A stretch of 14,942 bases of DNA from Acidithiobacillus sp. (GTDB lineage: Bacteria > Pseudomonadota > Gammaproteobacteria > Acidithiobacillales > Acidithiobacillaceae), in assembly GCA_028065135.1 (NCBI GenBank), contig JAPTWR010000207.1:1-14942 (forward strand). Direction: 5' to 3'. Numbering within the stretch: the first letter of the stretch is position 1; every line of letters starts with the position of its first letter. Positions 7,330-14,304 of the stretch are shown here, piece by piece. The notes under the pieces were generated by a model. That model was not told the DNA's origin. It was given only the letters and a program-made list of their open reading frames with translations, and did not search any database. Both the position numbers and the translations under genes were made by a program.

Positions 7330-8295
7330 CTAGGCGATGGCCACATCATTCAGGTAAGTAAGAAGGCCAAGCATCAAAACTTCCTCTGGTTGGGTGATTG
7401 TCGGAGAATGAGGAATACTCCACTGTTTTCCGCTTCCATTAATGCGAATACTTCTTAAGAAACAGTAAGTTGTCAAAACGAAGAACTTTTTGAGTTCTGC
7501 CTCACCAATCCAATGAATCAGACCTAATATACTTGCCAATTCGGGGATTCCGTTGAGAATAGTCCGGTGGTCACTCGTTCTCAAAAGGTACATGACTGAA
7601 TCAGACATTGGGATGACTTTTACAGCGTCGCCAATTTCCATCGCAAGCTCGTGCCAAAACGAAAAGGCAAACCGCGAAAGCCCGAAAAGTGGATCAATCC
7701 CCCGAACAGAACAGTCTGGATCTATGAAGTTAACTTGATCCGACTTCTCACAGTATAGAACATTACCAAAATGGAAGTTGAAATGGGCTCCCTCAACAGG
7801 CGAAAATATCTCTGTCCGACTAAGCATGAGCGCCTTTTCGATAATCTGGTGCCCAGTGAGTGAACGTGGAGTGCCATCGAGCAGGATCTGCTTGTCAAAC
7901 ACCTCGTGTATGAACTTTATAGCTTCCCACTCTTCTAGCAACCTGGAGTACATGTCACCGGTAGGTGCGGCGTCTTGCTCACTAATCTCTATTTTTATGG
8001 CTTCCTGTATTCTATCCAGCGCATTATGAACAATCGCTCTGCGCTGCGCGAGCGATCGAAGGTTGTCGAAAACAATCTTAGAGAGTGGTAGTGCATCCTT
8101 CCTTTCGAGGATATAGAAACGTCGTCCAGATGCTATCCCGTCATGCAATACAGGAACCATAAGGTCGGGATAAATATTGTACAGTGCCATAATCTGATCG
8201 ATCTCGGCTTTGAGTTTATCGTTGTAAACCTCCGAAGATGCAGCTTTCACTACTAAGCCAGAGCTGAGAAGATCTACATTATGAGAACTGGCCAT
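7330..8295 (-). CDS. APH/choline-kinase-fold phosphotransferase with altered catalytic loop
   Basis: A 321-residue protein. The N-lobe shows K17 (GLVVKAAS) and E31, the usual Lys-Glu pair; the C-lobe has AHFNFHFGNVL (170-180) followed by NFIDPDC with metal-binding D192 and the trailing DPLFGLSRF. The canonical HGDLHxGN loop thus reads HFNFHFGN, with Asn (N173) where the catalytic Asp is normally found. The ATG at 8295 follows the previous stop by one base (TAAGATG) and has an excellent GGAGG 8 nt upstream, so the in-frame start 36 nt earlier is unlikely. It may phosphorylate the pathway intermediate (a hydroxyl or carboxyl group) or an antibiotic-like product for self-protection. The fold is fairly sure, the substrate unknown. 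Confidence 0.7.
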   Translation of the reverse strand: MASSHNVDLLSSGLVVKAASSEVYNDKLKAEIDQIMALYNIYPDLMVPVLHDGIASGRRFYILERKDALPLSKIVFDNLRSLAQRRAIVHNALDRIQEAIKIEISEQDAAPTGDMYSRLLEEWEAIKFIHEVFDKQILLDGTPRSLTGHQIIEKALMLSRTEIFSPVEGAHFNFHFGNVLYCEKSDQVNFIDPDCSVRGIDPLFGLSRFAFSFWHELAMEIGDAVKVIPMSDSVMYLLRTSDHRTILNGIPELASILGLIHWIGEAELKKFFVLTTYCFLRSIRINGSGKQWSIPHSPTITQPEEVLMLGLLTYLNDVAIA

Positions 8296-8296
8296 C

Positions 8297-9433
8297 TTAC
8301 AACCCTCCAAACGTTGCGATGTGGTGCCCAAAAGCGACGCTACGTGCTACCGACAGAACGACGGCCGTGTAGCCAATTGTGTTGTTAACGTACGATTGAA
8401 TAATAACCTCGCTCAGATTCTGTGTAGTTAAATGTGGTGGCCGAAGGATCAGTAGGTGATTGTGATCTGAAAGAATCGTGGCACATCTCCGATCATAGGC
8501 GTATGCTCTGCTTCCGAGTGGTGTCCTAGATGCTTTGGCAATGTAATCGCATTTGGAATAAACAGTAGAAATTGCGCTTTCGATAGCCTCGGTGTTCAAG
8601 AGACCACCATCGTTCACTATGAATCGGTTGATTTGGTAGCCCGGAGCATGGACTGGTACCCTAAGAGATACGGTATTTACCAACGGCGCCCAAGGCATCA
8701 CCTTGTGTTGGCTCTGAGTGATTTGGGAAAAACTCGGGCGTAGGTTATCCCGGACATCTTGCATGCGGCCTTCGAAAGAGCGGGTGCCGAGTACTCCGTT
8801 GGGCGTGTCAGGATGCACGATGTCCGTTTCTATCGACACAATATTTTTGGCGTTGAGATCAATGGACTGAAGAGCTTCGATTATCACGCGCAGAGAGGCG
8901 TGCATTCCAGTCGTTTGGCAAGAACCAAGGCAGTATGTGCCTACGCCAACAACTTTGCGATTAATTGTAGGGATGTCATTCTCTGAAAGATCAGCCAGAC
9001 AACCGTAGATGCTCGGCAAATCATTTGCCTCAGCAACCCCTAAAATGGTGCCCGCCAACCCATTCAACTTGAGCGCAACGGGGCTTTTCTCTGCAATATC
9101 GGTCTTGTTGGTTGCTAGAAAAGCGATATCGAAATGTTCTGATATATCCGGATTGTCCATTCGGAGGTCATAAAAATAAAAACGGATGCCCCGACCTTGA
9201 ATTCTCAACATGTTGTCATTCATGACCTCGATCTGGGATTGTATGCCGGGACGTGCTATAGCCAGTCGTGCGACGATGCCATCAATCGGACGTAGGCTAG
9301 CATAATGTTTATCGGTCGGAGGCGCATTGGTAATAACAGCAGTAATTTCGAAGCCATCCTTTTCTGGGATGTTGTCTATGAGAAGGTTGGACCCTATCTC
9401 AGCACCACAACCAACAAGAATTGCTGTTTTCAT
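8297..9433 (-). CDS. Divergent GAPDH-like NAD(P)-dependent dehydrogenase
   Basis: A 378-residue protein beginning with a Rossmann segment (AILVGCGAEIGSNLL, residues 4-18). The middle resembles glyceraldehyde-3-phosphate dehydrogenase: catalytic C172 in GSCQTTGMHASLRV (compare ASCTTN), H207 in TDIVHPDT (compare TTVHAYT), and VSLRVPVHAPG (255-265) where GAPDH has the FRVPT strand. Aspartate-semialdehyde dehydrogenase is a related alternative. Such enzymes interconvert an aldehyde and an acyl phosphate through a Cys thioester. The gene lies 41 bp after the dehydratase with ribosome site TAGGAT, and only 1 bp before the kinase, suggesting a kinase-dehydrogenase pair. It is too divergent to be the glycolytic enzyme; the substrate is not known. 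Confidence 0.65.
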   Translation of the reverse strand: MKTAILVGCGAEIGSNLLIDNIPEKDGFEITAVITNAPPTDKHYASLRPIDGIVARLAIARPGIQSQIEVMNDNMLRIQGRGIRFYFYDLRMDNPDISEHFDIAFLATNKTDIAEKSPVALKLNGLAGTILGVAEANDLPSIYGCLADLSENDIPTINRKVVGVGTYCLGSCQTTGMHASLRVIIEALQSIDLNAKNIVSIETDIVHPDTPNGVLGTRSFEGRMQDVRDNLRPSFSQITQSQHKVMPWAPLVNTVSLRVPVHAPGYQINRFIVNDGGLLNTEAIESAISTVYSKCDYIAKASRTPLGSRAYAYDRRCATILSDHNHLLILRPPHLTTQNLSEVIIQSYVNNTIGYTAVVLSVARSVAFGHHIATFGGL

Positions 9434-9474
9434 ATAATTAATCCTAGATAGAAAAACGAATCCTGCTATATATA

Positions 9475-10908
9475 TTAGATATTTCTGATGGAGAACAGAT
9501 GAAGAAAGTCAATGATTGACATATCGTCGAGTTTTGTCGCTGTGGTCATTATATCCACCAACTCATCAGATTTGACATTAACCGAACTTCCTGAAACATT
9601 CTTGCGGAACTTTTTGATTAGGGCTGGAAAGCAGTCATTACGCCGCCTGACGTGTCCGAGTGGGTATTCGATAACCTCAGAAATCTCTTCCGCCATTCCC
9701 GTACACTTCAAGTGAAGGGCGTTCGGAATCGCTCGTTTCTCAGGGTCGTAATAACTCTCAGTGAAGCTGATCCGCTCGATACAGTTAATTTTGTCACGCA
9801 GAGAGTGAATCTGAGGGTCAGAAGCCATAGGTTCATGAAAATCGTTAATGGTTAAATCGCCTGTGCAGAGAGCAACAGCAATCATATACTGAAGGCAATG
9901 ATCACGATCAGCTGAATTGTTAAGCGTGCCCGACTTGTCAATGATCTGAATTGCTGGGCGCGTCGTTTCAACGCGGATATATTCGATTTGCGCTATCGAT
10001 GAGCCGACAGCTTCTATCCTCTCTCGAAGCCGTATTGCCGCTTCTACTGCCGTCTGTGCATGGTACTCTGCAGGGTTTGGTACCTTGAAAAGGATGTTCC
10101 TGATAACAAAATCTGACAGATCACGCGGGAGAGTAAGTGCGTTGCCCCTAAGAACTGCATCGTTAAACCCCCAGCGTTTCGTGGTCAGCGCTGTCGGATA
10201 GCCCATTTCGCCTGTTTGCGCGAATAGCGCCAGTTGAATGCCTCGTGCCGTTGCGTCCCCCGCTGCCCAAGACTTGCGGGTACCGGCATTGGGTGCATGG
10301 CGATACGTTCGGAGGGGATGGCCATCTATGACAGCATTAGAAAGTGCGCTTAGCGCTTGCTCCTTCGGAAGATTCAGGAGTTTCGATGCCGCAATTGTCG
10401 ATGCAATCTTCACCAGAACAACATGATCGATTCCAAGTGCATTGAAACAGTTTTCTAAGCACAGGATTCCATGAATCTCATAAGCTCGCACAATCATATT
10501 CAGTACATCGGCCATGTTGATCGGGTTGACATCATCCCTTTGGAGATTCTGCCAAGCGGCAGCGGCTAGGATCGCACCCAAGTTATCTGATGGGTGACCC
10601 CATTCTTGAGCGAGCCAAGTATCATTGAACTCCAGCCAGCGGACCATGGAACCTATGTGGAAAGAGGCTTCTATTGGGCCTAGTTGGATCGATGTACCTA
10701 TGACTGGAACTCCTTGGTCGTTTTTGCTTAACTGCGCGCTACCAAGTAGCTTCATACAGTCACGATCCTCTGATGCGGCGATCGCACAGCCAATTGAGTC
10801 CATTAGACAGAAGCGCGCCATGCCAAGAGTATCTTCATTAAAGCTTGACTGGCTATAAGCGTAATCAATTAATGCGCCCATAACTTCATCAAATTTTGTA
10901 TCCGTCAT
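9475..10908 (-). CDS. prpD: PrpD-type (MmgE/PrpD family) dehydratase, 2-methylcitrate dehydratase-like
   Basis: A 477-residue cytosolic protein aligned over its full length with Escherichia coli PrpD (483 residues). Near-identical blocks include RWLEFNDTWLAQEWGHPSDN, TYRHAPNAGTRKSWAAGDAT, KTGEMGYPTALT-like, DRDHCLQYMIAV, KINCIERISF and DPEKRAIPNA. PrpD removes water from 2-methylcitrate to give 2-methyl-cis-aconitate, without an iron-sulfur cluster. The partners prpB and prpC are absent here, and the neighbours are a dehydrogenase, a kinase and an exporter, so the enzyme may have been recruited to dehydrate a different citrate-like tricarboxylate. It is first in its operon; the ATG at 10908 has AAGGA 7 nt upstream. 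The family is very secure, the exact substrate is not. Confidence 0.9.
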   Translation of the reverse strand: MTDTKFDEVMGALIDYAYSQSSFNEDTLGMARFCLMDSIGCAIAASEDRDCMKLLGSAQLSKNDQGVPVIGTSIQLGPIEASFHIGSMVRWLEFNDTWLAQEWGHPSDNLGAILAAAAWQNLQRDDVNPINMADVLNMIVRAYEIHGILCLENCFNALGIDHVVLVKIASTIAASKLLNLPKEQALSALSNAVIDGHPLRTYRHAPNAGTRKSWAAGDATARGIQLALFAQTGEMGYPTALTTKRWGFNDAVLRGNALTLPRDLSDFVIRNILFKVPNPAEYHAQTAVEAAIRLRERIEAVGSSIAQIEYIRVETTRPAIQIIDKSGTLNNSADRDHCLQYMIAVALCTGDLTINDFHEPMASDPQIHSLRDKINCIERISFTESYYDPEKRAIPNALHLKCTGMAEEISEVIEYPLGHVRRRNDCFPALIKKFRKNVSGSSVNVKSDELVDIMTTATKLDDMSIIDFLHLFSIRNI

Positions 10909-11011
10909 GCTAATCCTTGATAAATCAAAGCCACAGTTTGAAAAGTTCAGAAATAAAAAAAACGGAGGCCGACCTCACGCTAATGGTTGTGATCAATGAG
11001 TAAGATTAAAC

Positions 11012-11039
11012 TCTATACTGTGGCACAGCATAGTGCTAA
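11012..11039 (-). promoter_or_regulatory. Putative promoter of the prpD-like operon
   Basis: Read on the minus strand: TTAGCA (11039-11034), 16 nt, then TATAGA (11017-11012), a reasonable sigma-70 promoter about 100 nt before the prpD-like start codon. An inverted repeat GCAC-N6-GTGC (11023-11036) overlaps the -35 side and could be a second LysR contact. In the leader, GAGG-TCGG-CCTC is followed by a run of eight T (about 10944-10976), a weak attenuator-like hairpin. Confidence 0.5.
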
Positions 11040-11058
11040 CGAATAATGTTGGCATGAT

Positions 11059-11075
11059 CATCGAAATAATCGATG
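11059..11075. promoter_or_regulatory. Candidate LysR-type operator (ATC-N9-GAT)
   Basis: CATCGA-AATAA-TCGATG is a perfect 6-bp inverted repeat with 5-bp spacer. It contains ATC-N9-GAT, the T-N11-A form of a LysR recognition box. Its centre (11067) is about 60 bp upstream of the start point predicted from the promoter at 11012-11039, the classic position of a LysR recognition site. A LysR gene lies 1.1 kb away at 12171. Confidence 0.55.
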
Positions 11076-11162
11076 GCAGAAGGGGTTTTGTAGGTTCCTC
11101 GCTATTTTGAGTAGCTAAAAGGTAGAACTGTGGTCATGACGATGTGTTGACAAGAGACTGAG

Positions 11163-11360
11163 ATGAACCAAGAACATTTGCTCTCTCTTGCCCTGGGGTT
11201 TGTGCCACCGTGGCTGGTAGACCGAGTGACTTTTTCGGTGCAGTGAAAGCGGCTGGACCTGCACGTCGACTTTTTTCTCGCGGCAACCGGTTCCCTTGCT
11301 CCGTCTGCGGTCAGGAGTGTCCCATCTGGAGCAAGTGCGCTCCATGCCCGCCAGCCTACA
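11163..11360 (+). pseudogene. ISL3-family transposase, N-terminal remnant
   Basis: From the ATG at 11163 the frame reads LSLALGFVPPWLVDRVTFSV, then after an in-frame TGA continues KRLDLHVDF, the typical start of ISL3 transposases. A second frame then supplies NRFPCSVCGQECPIW, the zinc-knuckle part, and the first frame ends with a piece like ALHARQP. At least one stop and frame shifts are present and nearly all of the transposase, including the DDE domain, is missing. The sequence from about 11090 (GGTTCCTCGC) may be the outer end of this element. It is not functional. Confidence 0.7.
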
Positions 11361-11389
11361 CACACTCTAATTCACCATTCGGGCCGTGG

Positions 11390-11423
11390 TTCGCAATATC
11401 TGAGCATTCGCAATATCTGAGCA
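11390..11423 (+). repeat. 17-bp tandem duplication inside the IS3 remnant
   Basis: TTCGCAATATCTGAGCA occurs at 11390-11406 and again at 11407-11423. Removing one copy restores the IS3 reading GSQYLSIRYTE, so this is a recent local duplication that shifts the frame. Confidence 0.85.
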
Positions 11424-11437
11424 TTCGCTATACGGAA

Positions 11438-11737
11438 GTAACCGCTAACTGAGCGGAGTATTTTTCCGGGTCGGGCGGGCGGGGGTGAAACGCTTACAGA
11501 TTCTGATCTGGGGGCGAGACATGGCAGCGGAAACGGGCAGGAAGCGTAGGGTAAGCAATGGGATGGACTGAGCGAGGTGGTTTGGCGGCAGGCGGCGAGC
11601 GGGCTGTGCGTGGCTGAGTTTTGCCGGCGCGAGCAGGTGAGCACGGGGAGTTTCTTCCGCTGGCGTGTATTGCTGGCGGGGGCGCCCTCCGAGACAAACA
11701 GGCCGCCTGGCAAGTACGTCCCTGGCTTATCGGTTGC
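11438..11737 (+). mobile_element. 300-bp IS66-like deletion derivative with 8-bp target duplication
   Basis: The insert begins GTAACCGCTAAC and ends ATCGGTTGC (reverse complement GCAACCGAT), a short imperfect inverted repeat of the IS66 GTAA type. It is flanked by ATACGGAA (11430-11437) and ATATGGAA (11738-11745), an 8-bp duplication with one mismatch, the length typical of IS66. Inside, from the ATG at 11521, a broken frame resembles the IS66 accessory protein TnpA: AETGRKRRV, then in another frame SEVVWRQAASGLCVAEFCRR and EQVSTGSFFRWR. Everything between this and the right end is deleted. Joining the flanks restores the IS3 transposase sequence YTERLADAG. Confidence 0.72.
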
Positions 11738-12115
11738 ATATGGAACGACTGGCTGATGCGGGCATTGCTGCCTCTGTCGGAAGCGCCGGGGACAGCTACG
11801 ACAATGCCCTGGCAGACCATCAACGGGCTCTACAAAGTGGAAGTGATCCATCATCTGGGGCCTTGGAAAAGTCGTGCGGCCGTGGAGATGGCCACTCTGG
11901 AATGGGTGCATTGGTACAATCACCATCGTCTCCTCGGACCATTAGGGTATACCCCTCCCGCAGAAGCTGAGGCAAACTATCAGGCGCAGTTGCTGCAGCA
12001 AGCCACCAAGGCGGCTTGAGGAACAAAAAACACCTTCCACGATATAGGGGGCGGTTCAGTTGGTCATACGGTGAATCAATGAGTTATTATGGGCTTTGCC
12101 GGAGCGTTGTGGCCG

Positions 12116-12145
12116 CTGCGTCAGCACTTCCCCAAGGGAACGGAC
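12116..12145 (+). mobile_element. Short IS30 transposase remnant
   Basis: Thirty bases match 13975-14004 of the intact IS30-family transposase gene at 27 positions and would encode LRQHFPKGTD, the segment after the catalytic Glu. It is the same strand as the intact copy and lies 25 bp upstream of the LysR start. It is too divergent to be a recent copy of that element. Confidence 0.7.
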
Positions 12146-12170
12146 AGTTAGTAGATGCGAGAGGACTGGG

Positions 12171-13055
12171 ATGAACATAAATGAAATCAAGGCATTTATA
12201 GCGGTCGTAGAAACTCGGAGCATAACCCAGGCGGCGATTCGTCTAAATCGGGTTCAATCGAGCATCTCTCATAGGATAAAGAACTTAGAAAACAGCCTTG
12301 GCGTTAGCCTTTTGGATCGACAGATAGATGGAATTATCCCAACGGCACAAGGAAAAGTTTTATATGACTATGCAATACAGATATTGAACCTTGTGCAGGA
12401 CTGCCAGAACAAAATCATTTCCCAAAGAGATTACGAAAGTATTAGGCTTGGTCTAATTGAGTGTCTTCCACCATACATCGTCAATTCCCTTATAGACCTA
12501 ATATACACTTATGGTCACCGGATAGACATCTCTGTCGGCAATACGATCAACCTACTTGAAGCGTATAACAAGAATGAATTAGATATGGTTATTGTTGGTT
12601 CTGGTTTTTCACATACAGATCATGGTTGTCGAGTACCACTGTTCTCTGACGACCTTGTCGTCGTAACCGAAAAATCAGCTCAACCGATTGATGAATTTTG
12701 TGATCTTGATAAAAGAATATTTTTAATAAGCAGCAGGAAAGCAGCGTCGTTGAGGAATTTTAACATTTTATTTGAAGAAACCGGGATCGCGCCTAGGCAA
12801 ATTGTCGAGTGTGGATCATACCCCATACTTTTTTCCAATATTGCCTCAGGGAAAGGTGTTTCCTTGGTCCTACGCTGCTCTATCAGCCGAGCGACGCATG
12901 ACCAAATCAAGATCCATAATCTTCATGGCAGATTTAGCAAATTCCAGATCGAGCTTCTGTATCGTAAAAATCTCCCATATCTAGACGTCCCGAAGCTTCG
13001 CAAACTGATCGTATCTATTTTTCAGGATAAACGGCTGACACACATAGGATATTGA
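12171..13055 (+). CDS. LysR-type transcriptional regulator
   Basis: A 294-residue regulator. Residues 1-62 are the winged HTH: INEIKAFIAVVETRSITQAA, then RLNRVQSSISHRIKNLENSL and GVSLLDRQ. Residues about 90-290 form the effector-binding domain. The ATG at 12171 is chosen because it begins the canonical LysR start and has GAGGA 6 nt upstream; an earlier in-frame start would translate IS30 debris. The gene is AT-rich like the prpD-like operon and unlike the mobility genes, and points away from that operon. That suggests an original divergent regulator-operon pair, with the ATC-N9-GAT box at 11059-11075 as operator. Effector unknown; a pathway intermediate is the usual case. Confidence 0.92.
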   Translation: MNINEIKAFIAVVETRSITQAAIRLNRVQSSISHRIKNLENSLGVSLLDRQIDGIIPTAQGKVLYDYAIQILNLVQDCQNKIISQRDYESIRLGLIECLPPYIVNSLIDLIYTYGHRIDISVGNTINLLEAYNKNELDMVIVGSGFSHTDHGCRVPLFSDDLVVVTEKSAQPIDEFCDLDKRIFLISSRKAASLRNFNILFEETGIAPRQIVECGSYPILFSNIASGKGVSLVLRCSISRATHDQIKIHNLHGRFSKFQIELLYRKNLPYLDVPKLRKLIVSIFQDKRLTHIGY

Positions 13056-13095
13056 TTGCAATAAAAGCGGCTCAGTTACTCGGCGCGCTCTAAAA

Positions 13096-14144
13096 TGAAG
13101 TGCAACACCTCTGGTCGAAGTCAGACGGAGGTGAGAGATGGCCAGAAAATACAGGCAATTGATGCCCGATCAGCGAAACCAGATACAGCGTGGATTGAAT
13201 CAGGGGATGAGTATTCGTGGCATTGCCAGGCAGTTGGGCCGAAGCCCTAGTACGATCAGTCGGGAGATTCAGCGAGGTCGTGTGGAAGAGACCTATGACG
13301 CCGTATGCGGTCGGGAAGAAGCGCAGAGGCGCCGACGCAAGGGAGTCAGGAAGTTGACTGAAGGTTCGCCTTTAACCCTCGCGGTGACACACGCTATTCT
13401 GCAAAGGAAGTGGTCACCGGAGCAGATAGCGGGGAGGTTGCGGATGGACTATCCCGAAGACAAACAGTGGCACGTCTCTCATGAGACTATTTACCAGTTT
13501 ATCTATGCCCACCCGGCGGGTGAACTGCGCAAGGCATTGATTGCAGGGCTGCGCAGAGGGCACAGCAAACGCAAGCCCCGCACACGAGGTAAAGACCGTC
13601 GTGGCGGGATCACGAACATGCGCTCAATCCGTGAGCGCCCGGAGGAAGCACAAGCTCGCGAAGTACCCGGTCACTGGGAAGGCGACCTGATCAAGGGGGC
13701 ATTCAATGCCAGTGCTATTGGCACGTTAGTGGATCGTAGCAGTCGCTTCGTCATCCTCGCGCGAGTGGAGGATGCTACGGCAGAAGCGATCCTGGAAAGC
13801 TTTACGCGGCGTTTGCGTACGCTGCCCAAGAGCTTCCGGCAAACGCTCACCTATGATCAGGGCCGCGAAATGGCTCGGCATCAGGAACTGGAGCGAAATA
13901 CGGGCATACGTGTTTATTTCGCTGACCCACATAGCCCCTGGCAGCGTCCGACCAATGAAAATACGAATGGCCTACTGCGTCAGTATTTCCCCAAGGGCAC
14001 GGACTTATCCGAATATTCGCAACGGCGTTTGACTCAGGTAGCGGAGGAACTCAATAATCGGCCCAGGAAATCCTTGGGATTCCGAACTCCAGCCGAAGTG
14101 ATGGCACAGCAAATCAGGCAGTTAAACAGCGGTGTTGCACTTCA
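13096..14144 (+). mobile_element. IS30-family insertion sequence
   Basis: Inverted ends TGAAGTGCAACACCTCTG (13096-13113) and, in reverse complement, TGAAGTGCAACACCGCTG (14127-14144) agree at 17 of 18 bases. Each is flanked by AA outside, compatible with the 2-3 bp duplication of IS30, though this is too short to be proof. The element appears intact and is the youngest visible insertion in the island. Confidence 0.75.
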
Positions 14145-14151
14145 AACTTGA
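13138..14151 (+). CDS. IS30-family transposase
   Basis: A 337-residue transposase. The N-terminal HTH is seen in MSIRGIARQLGRSPSTISRE (24-43). The DDE triad is D183 (GHWEGDLIKG), D240 (TYDQGRE) and E274 (RPTNENTNGL), with the 33-residue D-E spacing usual for IS30. A GGAGGTGAGAG ribosome site precedes the ATG. The last codons run through the right inverted repeat and the TGA lies about 5 bp outside it, so either the repeat is longer than recognised or the stop is supplied by flanking DNA. No frame damage is seen, so it should be active. Confidence 0.93.
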   Translation: MARKYRQLMPDQRNQIQRGLNQGMSIRGIARQLGRSPSTISREIQRGRVEETYDAVCGREEAQRRRRKGVRKLTEGSPLTLAVTHAILQRKWSPEQIAGRLRMDYPEDKQWHVSHETIYQFIYAHPAGELRKALIAGLRRGHSKRKPRTRGKDRRGGITNMRSIRERPEEAQAREVPGHWEGDLIKGAFNASAIGTLVDRSSRFVILARVEDATAEAILESFTRRLRTLPKSFRQTLTYDQGREMARHQELERNTGIRVYFADPHSPWQRPTNENTNGLLRQYFPKGTDLSEYSQRRLTQVAEELNNRPRKSLGFRTPAEVMAQQIRQLNSGVALQT

Positions 14152-14304
14152 AACCGCCCTCCATTCATCAACCGAGGAACCTTATGAACTGATCATGAGC
14201 ATGAAAAATAGTCGTAGTCTAGAAGTATCTGGGAGGGATGCATATACCAGCAGTTTAGCTTTGCGGTTAGCGAGTTCGAAGAAATTATCTCTTCCATTCG
14301 CATC
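14152..14304. other. Short non-coding stretch after the IS30 element
   Basis: About 150 bp without a supported gene. A 37-codon frame from 14195 has no recognisable features, and the frame upstream of the LuxR remnant (reading IYQQFSFAVSEFEEIISSIR) stops at a TAG shortly before, so no autoinducer-binding domain can be restored here. Confidence 0.4.

Larger units (their letters stand above)
11361..12019 (+). pseudogene. IS3-family transposase C-terminal remnant, multiply broken
   Basis: The pieces together restore an IS3-type C-terminus: LIHHSGRGSQYLS (11367-11406), then after disruption ERLADAGIAASVGSAGDSYD (11743-11802), NALA, and finally TINGLYKVEVIHHLGPWKSR with TLEWVHWYNHHRLLGPLGYT up to the stop at 12017-12019. 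Four lesions are visible: loss of the 5' half, a 17-bp tandem duplication, a 300-bp IS66-like insertion, and a 2-bp deletion near 11815 (GCAGACC instead of GCAGAGACC). The second catalytic Asp of the DDE triad is also Gly (HHSGRG in place of HHSDRG). The downstream GGGGGCGGTTCAG near 12045-12057 looks like the element's right end. Confidence 0.8.

Noticed and set aside
8297..9433. Ordinary glycolytic GAPDH or a pathway self-resistance GAPDH copy
   Set aside because: The active-site Cys and His are there, but the surrounding sequence is too divergent for a functional glycolytic copy.
9475..10908. A complete methylcitrate cycle
   Set aside because: Only the prpD-like gene is here; no citrate synthase-like or lyase-like gene accompanies it, and the LysR gene is not a PrpR-type regulator.
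10944..10976. Rho-independent terminator in the operon leader
   Set aside because: The T-run is good, but the stem is only four base pairs, so it is noted only as a weak attenuator-like element.
12050..13080. GCGG(T/C)TCAGTT occurring near 12050 and 13067 on both sides of the LysR gene
   Set aside because: The match is about 11 bases with one mismatch and does not extend, so chance cannot be excluded.
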